Of a stretch of 9,983 nucleotides of DNA, positions 1 through 6,266 are shown piece after piece. Below the pieces are notes generated by a model. That model saw nothing but the letters and a program-made list of their open reading frames with translations. It was not told where the DNA came from and did not search any database. The stretch's first letter is position 1. Each line of letters starts with the position of its first letter. The translations under genes were made by a program, and so were the position numbers. The DNA is from Myxococcota bacterium. Its GTDB lineage: Bacteria; Myxococcota_C; UBA6777. Where the stretch lies: the NCBI GenBank assembly GCA_963169055.1, contig CAUJFU010000016.1, positions 1 through 9,983 of the forward strand, written 5' to 3'.

Positions 1-1478
1 CGCCCTTCGTCTGGTGTGGCCGAAGGGATCGGCACAACAGGTATCGAAGCGCTGCTTTGGAAATCTTTGGGAGTCAGCGAAGAGGCCCGAATGACCGTGG
101 CTTCCCATGAAGGGGTCTGTGCGTCATCAGCGATCGTTTGATTTTGCGAAGGATTCGGATGAAGCGGGAAATGCGGATTATGCGGCATTTGCGAAGAAGA
201 ATGAACTTGCGGAGGATGCAGCGTTTGCGAAGAAGAATGAACTTGCGGAGGATGCGGCATTTGCAAAGAAGAATGAACTTGCGGAGGATGCGAAGGAGAC
301 GAAACCTGCGGTGGATGCGAAGGAGACGGAATCTGCGGAGGATGCGGCGACAGCTTCGGATCATCAAGTAAGGTCTGTTTCCAATCGCCCGCTTCGAGTC
401 CATCGACTTTTGTATCTTTGGCAGGTTTGCGGATTTCTCTCGCAGAAGGGGCGTCTTCAAGCGATGAAGGGATAACGACCAAGGGAGGAAGCGGCTTGGT
501 CTGTTCGGGTATCAAAGGGGGCAACTTATGCAAACCCATCTTTAAGGCGTCTTGGAGAGGGATCTGTTGGGTTTCGGCGTTATCGGATTCATCCTCATAA
601 AAAAGCGCAGGATGGGCATCGACACGTGCCGAGGATGAGCCCTCGCCAAAACGAAGGGACGCCACTTCCGCCGACGACATATGTTGCGTTCGCTCGGCGG
701 CTGCCTCGTCGTCTTCGTAATACCCGCCTGAATCAACGTCTGCGTTTTGGTTCGCATGGATCGGAAAAGCCGATGTATCAGAGAAATTCAAAGACTCATC
801 TTGCTTTTGAGGCAAAGAGATTGTGGGGAGATCGGTGGTTTGCGTGGGTCCATCGTTGGGTGGGGGGGCTTGAAGCGACGCCATATCGATACGAGGGCGA
901 GTATTTTCTTTGAGCCGATGGCGGAACAGTGTGGGTTCTTCGGCACCTTTGATATCGATGGCTCCGTCTTTTCGACGTTCGACACGAAATGAACGGTTGG
1001 TGTTGTCCTCGTCGTATTCGTCGTCTTTTGAGGGTTTGGTGGTTCTTTCGAGCAAGTGATCCACGCGCCGCAAAAGCTCGGTTCCGATGGGTAAAGAAGC
1101 ATCTATCTCGCCAACGCTGCCCCCGAAAGCATCGGACCGAACGCCTTTTTGTTCGGGTTGTGTGTACGATGACTCTTGGATGCCTTTTTGTTCGGGTTGT
1201 GTGTACGATGACTCTTGGATGCCTTTTTGCTCGGGTTGTGTGTACGATGACTCTTGAATGCCCGAAGAATCGACGAGTGTAAACGGAGATGCTTGGACAC
1301 CCGTTTGATCGAGGACTGTGTTTGGAGGCTCTTGGATGCCTACTTGATCGAGGAGTGTTTGGTCTTTTGCGTGGGGGGCGTGGAGTGCTTGGTCTTTTGC
1401 GTGGGGGGCTTGTGCTGGTGCGTGTGTGGAATCTTGCGCGTCGAGACGTCCCAATTTGATCTGATCGCTTTTTGCCAT
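1..1478 (-). CDS. Repeat-rich, probably disordered protein of unknown function (N-terminal part, cut by window edge)
   Basis: I read one uninterrupted frame from an ATG at 1478 to the left edge: 492 complete codons without a stop, so the C-terminus lies outside the window. The start MAKSDQIKLGRL is preceded by AAAGG about 8 bases upstream. There is no signal peptide and no membrane segment. The protein is rich in P, Q, S, H, D and E. Residues 24-41 repeat APHAKDQ. Residues 47-111 are five 13-residue repeats of the type GIQESSYTQPEQK, the last three identical. Residues about 379-433 are HPPQV/HSSSQ repeats. Between them are charged stretches and one more normal segment near 118-140 (LPIGTELLRRVDHLLERTT). 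Codon use (GAT, ATC, GCC, GAA) resembles the neighbours, which supports this strand. Low-complexity linkers of this kind often join folded domains in regulatory or surface-associated proteins, but any such domain is off the window. Function unknown. Confidence 0.75.
   Translation of the reverse strand, partial: MAKSDQIKLGRLDAQDSTHAPAQAPHAKDQALHAPHAKDQTLLDQVGIQEPPNTVLDQTGVQASPFTLVDSSGIQESSYTQPEQKGIQESSYTQPEQKGIQESSYTQPEQKGVRSDAFGGSVGEIDASLPIGTELLRRVDHLLERTTKPSKDDEYDEDNTNRSFRVERRKDGAIDIKGAEEPTLFRHRLKENTRPRIDMASLQAPPPNDGPTQTTDLPTISLPQKQDESLNFSDTSAFPIHANQNADVDSGGYYEDDEAAAERTQHMSSAEVASLRFGEGSSSARVDAHPALFYEDESDNAETQQIPLQDALKMGLHKLPPLIPEQTKPLPPLVVIPSSLEDAPSAREIRKPAKDTKVDGLEAGDWKQTLLDDPKLSPHPPQIPSPSHPPQVSSPSHPPQVHSSLQMPHPPQVHSSSQTLHPPQVHSSSQMPHNPHFPLHPNPSQNQTIADDAQTPSWEATVIRASSLTPKDFQSSASIPVVPIPSATPDEG
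181..342 (-). repeat. Composite tandem array: 3 x 36 bp plus 2 x 27 bp
   Basis: On the plus strand, 181-216, 217-252 and 253-288 are 36-base near-copies. They are followed by two shorter 27-base relatives at 289-315 and 316-342. All units share the TGCGGAGGA-type end and are multiples of three, so the array stays in frame. In the minus-strand protein they give HPPQVHSSSQ-type units and shorter HPPQ units. Confidence 0.93.
1143..1259 (-). repeat. Three tandem 39-bp repeats, in frame
   Basis: Three head-to-tail 39-base units (1143-1181, 1182-1220, 1221-1259) are nearly identical at the DNA level, differing at only a couple of bases. They encode GIQESSYTQPEQK three times in the left-edge gene. 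Two diverged 13-residue units (GIQEPPNTVLDQT and GVQASPFTLVDSS) precede them in the protein, so the array looks older on the N-terminal side and recently expanded on the other. Confidence 0.95.
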
Positions 1479-1563
1479 CGTTTGTGCCTTTGTTTTGCAG
1501 CCCCGTTCCAAGGTGCGGAAACAACGAGAAAATCCTGTGCATCTCGAAAGAATACCCACGCGC

Positions 1564-1593
1564 AAAGTACTACGCCACCGCTCCCCCTGTCAA
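1564..1593 (-). promoter_or_regulatory. Candidate sigma-70 promoter for the left-edge gene
   Basis: On the minus strand a perfect -35 hexamer TTGACA (1588-1593) is followed after 18 bases by TACTTT (1564-1569), a partial match to the -10 consensus. The predicted start of transcription is near 1557, giving a leader of roughly 80 bases before the ATG at 1478. It lies in the 174-base gap after tdk, so the left-edge gene probably has its own promoter. Confidence 0.55.
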
Positions 1594-1652
1594 CTTGCGT
1601 TTCGCTCGGTTATTCGATGATTTATGCTTGTTTGTGAGGGTTCTGTCCAAAA

Positions 1653-2219
1653 TTACGCACCTTGACGGCAAGCCTCTTTCCAACATTGGCGACACATCGG
1701 CTCCCATGTTCCGCCTTCATCTTCTCCGTCCCCGACGCGTGCGGTGTGCGTCGCTTCACAATCACAACGCCCAACAGCAGTCAGTTTGGTCACTTGTTCT
1801 GCGACACCCATCGTCAGTGCCATCGGTAAAAAAGGGCGACCCGTGTAATCCATATCCAGCCCCGCCACGATCACGCGATGACCTGCGTTCGCCAACGCGA
1901 CCGTAGCTTCGAGAAGATCGTCGAACCACTGCGCCTCATCAAAAGCAACCACGCCATAAGGCCCGCCCCAATCGTACTCTTGGATCATCTGCAACGCCGA
2001 ACAAGCCCGCGATGAAGCAACAGCCGCCATCTGCTCACCTTGACGCGATTCGATCTTGTCTTCATACCGCCCACGCGGTGGGATCAAGACAATCGGGCGG
2101 CGTCCTGCGATCTGTTCCCGCCGCAATCGCCGCAACATCTCCTCTGTTTTTCCCGAAAACATCGGCCCACAGATCACCTCGATTCGCCCCCCTCTCCTTT
2201 GATTTCGCCACCCGTGCAT
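1653..2219 (-). CDS. tdk: Thymidine kinase, type II (TK1-like)
   Basis: Phosphorylates thymidine to dTMP with ATP in the pyrimidine salvage pathway; cytoplasmic. The 188-residue protein has the P-loop GPMFSGKT (residues 18-25), the DEAQ segment with the likely catalytic Glu (94-97), the thymidine-binding stretch AGLDMDYTGRPF (about 119-130) and a zinc-ribbon tail with C152, C154, C176 and C179. The frame stays open to an ATG at 2258, but the ATG at 2219 is chosen because AAGGAG lies about six bases before it and the P-loop then falls at the usual distance from the N-terminus. The first zinc pair is CDC rather than the usual CxxC, and the usual KPxxDxRY element reads IPPRGRYED. Both are somewhat divergent, but the catalytic motifs are intact. 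It is transcribed divergently from hemB. Confidence 0.93.
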   Translation of the reverse strand: MHGWRNQRRGGRIEVICGPMFSGKTEEMLRRLRREQIAGRRPIVLIPPRGRYEDKIESRQGEQMAAVASSRACSALQMIQEYDWGGPYGVVAFDEAQWFDDLLEATVALANAGHRVIVAGLDMDYTGRPFLPMALTMGVAEQVTKLTAVGRCDCEATHTARVGDGEDEGGTWEPMCRQCWKEACRQGA

Positions 2220-2631
2220 CGTCGCTCCTTCTTCTTCGTGTATGGTTGCTTCCGTCAACTACAGAACAAAAACGCACCTATCCTGCCACAAGAGTCCCTT
2301 CGGTCAACACCCCCACCTACACAACCTGCCTTTGCGCTTGTTTTGCCAACACAAACCCACGCAACCTCCCGCCCTCGGTTGCTATCCTGACGCCTTGTTT
2401 TGCACCGATCTAGGCAACGAAATCCTCGACATCATGGGGCTGATCGTTCGGCGATAGACAAAGCCTCCAAAACAAGCTACCAACACCCCACGTTGTTTGT
2501 GTTGTTCGCACCCTATCGCAGGGGCTGTTGAAAATGGTGAAGAGCAAAGCCCCGAAACATCCGAGTTCTTTGATGTTCCATTCATCACCTATTTCATCGA
2601 TATTCGCTACCAAGACGGAGGAGCCTGACTG
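2220..2631. other. Divergent intergenic region, tdk/hemB
   Basis: This 412-base gap separates the divergent tdk and hemB genes, so both promoters should lie here. I do not see a convincing sigma-70 or sigma-54 promoter on either strand. TTGACC and TTGACG on the minus strand lack good -10 partners. The hemB ribosome-binding site GGAGGAG ends eight bases before the hemB ATG. A 32-codon plus-strand reading frame (2534-2632) ends in a TGATG overlap with hemB; no family was recognised. Confidence 0.6.
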
Positions 2632-3630
2632 ATGACCGAAGATATCGCCTTTTTTGATCTCGTCCAACGTCCCCGCCGCAATCGCCGCAGCCCTGCGATC
2701 CGAAAGATGGTTCGAGAACATCGCCTAAGTCCCGATCATCTGGTGCTGCCGCTGTTTTTGCGCGACGGAACAGATATCCAAGATCCGATCCACTCGATGC
2801 CGGGATACTTTCGGCTGAGCATCGATCACATCGTGCGCGAAGCCAAAGAAGCCGTGGCGTTGGGCATCCCTGCGATCGCGCTGTTTCCGCTGATCGACGA
2901 TGCCAAAAAAGATCCCCGCGCCACCGAGTCCCTCAACCCCGAAGGGCTTTTGCCGCGCTGTATCCGCGCTCTCAAAGATCAAGTTCCTGATATCGCCGTG
3001 ATCACCGATGTTGCGATGGATCCCTATTCAAGCGATGGACACGATGGCTACGTCGAGCGTGGGCGCATCCTCAACGATGTGACGTTGGAGATCCTTGCGC
3101 AGATGGCCGTGACTCAGGCCAAAGCAGGAGCCGATATCGTCGCACCCTCCGACATGATGGACGGACGTGTGGGAGCGATCCGCACCGCGCTTGATCTCGA
3201 AGGATTCACCGATACGGGGATTCTCGCCTACTCCGCCAAATACGCTTCGGCCTTTTATGGGCCGTTTCGCGATGCGCTTGACTCCGCTCCGCGTGCGGGT
3301 GACAAAAAAACCTATCAGATGGATCCCGCCAACCTACGCGAAGCCCTGCGCGAAGTCCTGCTCGATATCGAAGAAGGAGCCGATATGGTCATGGTGAAAC
3401 CCGCGCTCGCTTATCTCGACGTGATCGCTGCGGTTCGACAGATCGTCGATGTCCCTGTGGCCGCCTACCATGTCAGCGGTGAATTCGCCATGATCAAAGC
3501 TGCCGCCGAGCGCGGTTGGCTCAACCTCGAAGCCGCCATGATGGAAACCACCCTCGCCATCCACCGCGCAGGCGCTTCGATCCTGCTGACTTACTTCGCC
3601 AAAGATATCGCACGCATCCTCGCCCGCTAA
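2632..3630 (+). CDS. hemB: Porphobilinogen synthase (delta-aminolevulinate dehydratase)
   Basis: Condenses two molecules of 5-aminolevulinate to porphobilinogen in tetrapyrrole and haem synthesis; a cytoplasmic homo-oligomer. At 332 residues it is full length. The N-terminal arm RPRRNRRSPAIRKMVRE is typical. The two Schiff-base lysines are visible: K203 in SAKYASAFYGPFR and K256 in DMVMVKPALAYLD. The GEFAMIKAAAERGWL segment (283-297) is also canonical. The region that holds the catalytic zinc cysteines in many species reads DVAMDPYSSDGHDG (126-139), with aspartates and no cysteine, which is the pattern of the magnesium-dependent class. GGAGGAG eight bases upstream supports the ATG at 2632. 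It stands alone, divergent from tdk and convergent with the TM2 gene. Confidence 0.97.
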   Translation: MTEDIAFFDLVQRPRRNRRSPAIRKMVREHRLSPDHLVLPLFLRDGTDIQDPIHSMPGYFRLSIDHIVREAKEAVALGIPAIALFPLIDDAKKDPRATESLNPEGLLPRCIRALKDQVPDIAVITDVAMDPYSSDGHDGYVERGRILNDVTLEILAQMAVTQAKAGADIVAPSDMMDGRVGAIRTALDLEGFTDTGILAYSAKYASAFYGPFRDALDSAPRAGDKKTYQMDPANLREALREVLLDIEEGADMVMVKPALAYLDVIAAVRQIVDVPVAAYHVSGEFAMIKAAAERGWLNLEAAMMETTLAIHRAGASILLTYFAKDIARILAR

Positions 3631-3661
3631 TCCCCGATACATGCGATTCTTTGCAAGTCTT

Positions 3662-3750
3662 GTCTAAGCTATGGGCGCAGTGGCAAACCGCCGTTCTCTC
3701 GGACGCCGTAAGGCGTTGAGCAGTCTAAGCTACGGGCGCAGTGGCAAACC
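3662..3750. repeat. 28-bp direct repeat pair spanning the TM2 gene stop codon
   Basis: Positions 3662-3689 and 3723-3750 match at 27 of 28 bases, 61 bases apart. The right copy encodes the last codons (GLPLRP) and the TAG stop of the TM2 gene. The left copy is the same sequence in the gap towards hemB, where it also keeps an equivalent TAG. The 33 bases between them hold a hairpin. Confidence 0.95.
3698..3720. terminator. Hairpin between convergent hemB and TM2 genes, possible terminator
   Basis: On the plus strand, CTC-G-GACGCC pairs with GGCGTT-GAG around a GTAA loop (a GNRA-type tetraloop in RNA), giving about nine pairs including one G-U and one bulged G. No U-tract follows on either strand, so it is not a standard intrinsic terminator. 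Its position between converging genes makes a transcript-end or stabilising role plausible. It could also be the core of a dispersed intergenic repeat. Confidence 0.4.
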
Positions 3751-4158
3751 ATCGGCATCGGGGATCTCGCCCATCAAGATGCGAACCCCGTCCACAAGTC
3801 CCCATATCCCCGAGACGATCCCGAGGGTAAACACCGACAACAAGATCATCAACACGCCCATCCCCGAATAACCGAGATAAAAACGGCCCGCCCCCAACCC
3901 TCCAAGAAAGATCTGCAATAGACCCGCCGCCACACGACTGCACGATGAATAAGGCAGACCCGTCATCGGATCGCGGCCATACGGGGCTGGAAGATCACCC
4001 GCATACACAACAGGATGATCATCTTCGTACACCTCAACCACCTCGACACGACGGCCACCCCGACGCGGACGCTCCTCGTATTCAACTTCTTCATAACGCC
4101 CACGCCCGCGCCCACGTCTCTCATCACGATCTGGATCAAAATCTCGATAACGCCCCAT
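3730..4158 (-). CDS. TM2-domain membrane protein with charged N-terminal region
   Basis: The 142-residue protein has a strongly charged N-terminal half (residues 1-55) rich in R, E, D and G, such as RGRGRGRYEEVEYEERPRRG. A C-terminal TM2 domain (about 78-130) follows: two hydrophobic helices joined by a short turn, with the family-typical GLGAGRFYLGYSGMG segment and a closing WGLVDGVRILMGE. TM2 proteins are small inner-membrane proteins of mostly unknown role, and the domain alone does not define a function. GGAGGAGG seven bases before the ATG supports the start. It lies 97 bases downstream of dps on the same strand and may be co-transcribed. Its final codons lie inside a direct repeat. Confidence 0.85.
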   Translation of the reverse strand: MGRYRDFDPDRDERRGRGRGRYEEVEYEERPRRGGRRVEVVEVYEDDHPVVYAGDLPAPYGRDPMTGLPYSSCSRVAAGLLQIFLGGLGAGRFYLGYSGMGVLMILLSVFTLGIVSGIWGLVDGVRILMGEIPDADGLPLRP

Positions 4159-4192
4159 CTTTGCCTCCTCCGTCTTCTTGCTCGTTGAACAG

Positions 4193-4265
4193 CCGAACCT
4201 TCTGGCTACTTCGGCCCCTGAATCTTTTGGCTATTTCGACACCCGAAACTTCTTGCTATTTCGAC
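4193..4265. repeat. Three 23-bp repeats (25-bp period) covering the dps stop codon
   Basis: Three related 23-base units lie at 4193-4215, 4218-4240 and 4243-4265, each sharing about 18-19 of 23 bases with the middle unit. On the minus strand each reads roughly GTCGAAATAGCxAxAAGxTTC. The 4243-4265 copy contains the dps C-terminal codons and TAG stop; the other two lie downstream of the gene. The copy at 4193-4215 is flanked by the inverted pair GCCGAA/TTCGGC (4192-4197 and 4210-4215), so it could fold in the transcript. Confidence 0.85.
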
Positions 4266-4699
4266 AACCAAGCACGCAACATCCACAGATGCACGCGCTG
4301 TTGATCACCAATACCATCCAACACGTTCGTTGTTTTGCGATCTTTGTTTTCTTCGCTGATCTCGATCACGGCTTCCATCTGCTTGATCAACGCATCGAGA
4401 TCTTCGGCCAAGTTCTGCACCATCGACCGCGACTCTGGACGACCACTCTCTTCTTTCAACGTCGCCTTCGCCAAGATCGCCGACAGCGTTCCTAGCGGAG
4501 TCCCACCAAGCATCAAGATCCGCTCGGCCAATTCGTCCACCACCAACGCCCATTCTGTATACAATTCCTCAAACTTCACATGCAGTTCAAAGAATTTATC
4601 TCCTCGCACGTTCCAATGATAATTGCGCAACTTTTGGTAAAAAACGCTGGCGTTGGCCATCAAACCCACCAAAGCCTCGACAACATTTGTTTGACTCAT
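4256..4699 (-). CDS. dps: Dps-family ferritin-like DNA-binding/ferroxidase protein
   Basis: Oxidises Fe(II), normally with hydrogen peroxide, stores iron in a dodecameric shell and so protects DNA from oxidative damage; cytoplasmic. The 147-residue length fits the family. The intersubunit ferroxidase site is intact: H28 in YHWNVRG, H40 in FFELH, then D55 and E59 in VDELAERI, with the spacing known from Listeria Dps. LGGTPLGT follows, as usual. There is almost no N-terminal extension and only a short C-terminal tail, so direct DNA binding through a lysine-rich tail is not obvious. AAAGGA about ten bases upstream supports the ATG at 4699. It is divergent from sqr and upstream of the TM2 gene on the same strand. 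Confidence 0.95.
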   Translation of the reverse strand: MSQTNVVEALVGLMANASVFYQKLRNYHWNVRGDKFFELHVKFEELYTEWALVVDELAERILMLGGTPLGTLSAILAKATLKEESGRPESRSMVQNLAEDLDALIKQMEAVIEISEENKDRKTTNVLDGIGDQQRVHLWMLRAWLSK

Positions 4700-4780
4700 G
4701 GTCTTTTTTCCTTTCGCAGATCAGATCTTGTTTGCACCAGCACAACGAACTTTTGCGTTCCCATGCGATCAACGCGGCGC

Positions 4781-4809
4781 AATATAATCCCTCCCCTCGC
4801 GCTGTGCAA
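4781..4809 (-). promoter_or_regulatory. Candidate sigma-70 promoter for dps
   Basis: On the minus strand TTGCAC (4804-4809) is separated by 17 bases from TATATT (4781-4786), which differs from the -10 consensus at one base. The -35 matches only in TTG. The implied transcript starts near 4774, about 75 bases before dps. On the plus strand the same spot contains a perfect TATAAT (4783-4788), but without a -35 at a usable distance, so I do not call it as the sqr promoter. Confidence 0.4.
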
Positions 4810-4822
4810 ACCCACCTCCAAA

Positions 4823-5004
4823 ACTCCACACCTTGCAGGGGTCTATGCGTTGTGGCGCTTGGTGTGGTAGATCTGCACGCAAACTGTTCGATAACAGCCT
4901 CAAGCACACGCACTCCACAGGCAAAAACGAGTACACGCACTCCACAGACAAAAACAAACGCGCACTCCACAGGCAAAAACGAGCACACAAGCCATCCTCC
5001 ACAG
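4823..5004 (+). repeat. Five copies of a CTCCACA-core motif upstream of sqr, three in a tandem array
   Basis: ACTCCACA or a close form occurs at 4823-4830, 4912-4920, 4939-4947, 4964-4972 and 4996-5004. The middle three belong to longer tandem units (about 4909-4935, 4936-4960 and 4961-4988) of the form CGCACTCCACAGGCAAAAAC. The period is 25-27 bases, between two and three helical turns. They lie between 33 and 214 bases before the sqr start, a position that suits an activator or repressor array, but no protein is known to bind them. Confidence 0.8.
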
Positions 5005-5036
5005 AGTGCAACAACCCCCAAAAAGGAGCCTTCGAG

Positions 5037-6242
5037 ATGACCACCGCTCAGCAACACAACATCTTGATCATCGGCGCAGGGACCGCAGGGATCGCGATGG
5101 CCGCTCGCCTTCGCAAACACTTCGCTGCTGGACAGATCGCCCTGATCGATCCAGCAGAAAAACACTATTATCAGCCGCTTTGGACGCTTGTGGGGGCAGG
5201 CATCTGTCCGCGAGAAGAAAGCGAACGCAACACCGTCGATCTGATCCCCGATGGCGTCGAATGGCTCCGTGATGCGGTCGAATCTTTTCAACCCGAACAA
5301 AACACCGTCACCACCAAAAAAGGCGATACACTCGGATACAAGGCTTTGATCGTCGCCCCCGGCATCCAGATCAATTGGGGCGCGATCAAAGGACTCAAAG
5401 ACGCACTCGGAAAGAACGGGGTTGCCAGCAACTACGATTACAACCTCGTCCACAAAACATGGCCGATGCTCCAAGAAGTCCAATCGGGCAACGCCATCTT
5501 TACCTTCCCCAACACCTTGATCAAATGCGCGGGCGCTCCACAAAAGATCATGTGGCTTGCCGAAGAAGCCTTCCGCAAGGCCGGCAAACGCGACAAGATC
5601 AACGTTATCTACGCACCCGCAGGGGCCGCCATCTTCGGAGTTCCACGCTACGCCAAGCCCCTGAACAAACTGGTCAAAGAACGCAACATTGAAGGCCGTT
5701 ACAACCGCAACCTGATCGAGATCCGACCCGACAAAAAAGAAGCCGTCTTCGAGATCCTCAAAGACAAGATCCCCACAGGCGACACCGAGACGCTTTCGTA
5801 CAGTTTCCTCCATGTCACTCCCCCACAAAGCGCTCCTGACTTTGTCCGAAACAGCGCACTCGCCGACAAAGACGGATGGGTCGACGTAGACAAACACACC
5901 CTCCAACACCACAAGTTCCCCAATATCTTTAGCCTCGGCGACGCAAGCAGTCTGCCTTGCTCCAAAACGGGCGCAGCCATCCGCAAACAAGCCCACATCC
6001 TCGAAGAAAATATCACCGCCTTCTTTGCAAACAAACCATTGACCGGCCACTACGACGGTTATGCGTCTTGCCCCCTTGTGACGGGCTACAACAGCGTCAT
6101 CCTCGCAGAGTTCGGATACGACGGAAAGATCATGGAAAGCTTTCCCTTCGAACAAGACCGCGAACGCTTCAGTATGTACGCCCTCAAACGTTATGCCCTC
6201 CCTCCGCTCTATTGGCATGGAATGTTAAAAGGCCGCGCCTAA
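5037..6242 (+). CDS. sqr: Sulfide:quinone oxidoreductase, type II (SQOR-like)
   Basis: FAD enzyme that oxidises hydrogen sulfide to a persulfide and passes the electrons to quinone at the inner membrane. The N-terminal FAD motif is ILIIGAGTAGIA (9-20). The two redox cysteines of the SQR reaction are C164 in FPNTLIKCAGAPQKIMWL and C345 in YASCPLVTGYN; these segments match the human SQOR family closely, as do HVTPPQSAPD, GWVDVDKHTLQH and FSLGDASSLPCSKT. The third cysteine of type I enzymes is not evident, which fits type II. The protein has 401 residues and ends at LYWHGMLKGRA, so it lacks most of the C-terminal membrane-contact helices of the human enzyme. The frame is open back to an ATG at 4833, but ATG 5037 follows AAGGAG at eight bases and starts just before the FAD motif. 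It is convergent with the regulator gene. Confidence 0.94.
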   Translation: MTTAQQHNILIIGAGTAGIAMAARLRKHFAAGQIALIDPAEKHYYQPLWTLVGAGICPREESERNTVDLIPDGVEWLRDAVESFQPEQNTVTTKKGDTLGYKALIVAPGIQINWGAIKGLKDALGKNGVASNYDYNLVHKTWPMLQEVQSGNAIFTFPNTLIKCAGAPQKIMWLAEEAFRKAGKRDKINVIYAPAGAAIFGVPRYAKPLNKLVKERNIEGRYNRNLIEIRPDKKEAVFEILKDKIPTGDTETLSYSFLHVTPPQSAPDFVRNSALADKDGWVDVDKHTLQHHKFPNIFSLGDASSLPCSKTGAAIRKQAHILEENITAFFANKPLTGHYDGYASCPLVTGYNSVILAEFGYDGKIMESFPFEQDRERFSMYALKRYALPPLYWHGMLKGRA

Positions 6243-6266
6243 AAAAACAGCGGGGATTGCGATCGG

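Larger units (their letters stand above)
4700..5036. other. Divergent regulatory region, dps/sqr
   Basis: This 337-base gap separates dps and sqr. It holds the dps promoter candidate and the CTCCACA repeat array. I scanned both strands by eye for the sigma-54 pattern (GG, ten bases, GC) and found no acceptable match before sqr. The sqr ribosome-binding site AAGGAG ends eight bases before the ATG. Confidence 0.6.

Noticed and set aside
181-342. CRISPR-like array
   Set aside because: The units are directly abutting, in frame and have no spacers of unique sequence.
796-1542. 248-codon minus-strand frame starting MHRIFSLFPHLG
   Set aside because: It overlaps the longer left-edge frame on the same strand, is Arg/Ser/Pro-rich nonsense in composition and only echoes the 39-base repeats in another frame.
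2220-2258. Upstream ATG for thymidine kinase
   Set aside because: The bases encoding the extra residues contain the AAGGAG site for the ATG at 2219.
2100-2690. Shared 17-18 base string between tdk (near 2110) and hemB (near 2675)
   Set aside because: Both spots encode Arg-rich segments in opposite orientation, and the match does not extend, so it is most likely coincidence.
2410-2721. 103-codon minus-strand frame overlapping the start of hemB
   Set aside because: It covers the hemB N-terminus and ribosome-binding site, has no recognisable family and no clear ribosome-binding site of its own.
4833-5036. N-terminal extension of SQR from an upstream ATG
   Set aside because: The extra 68 residues only translate the CTCCACA repeats, and a strong ribosome-binding site precedes the ATG at 5037.
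4596-6218. 540-codon open frame on the minus strand opposite sqr and the dps upstream region
   Set aside because: It is the antisense of a well-supported SQR gene and its composition (F, V, D, G rich) shows no family motif. Long antisense frames arise readily from this codon use.
6243-6266. Terminator between sqr and the regulator
   Set aside because: The 24-base gap shows no stable stem and no fitting T-tract.
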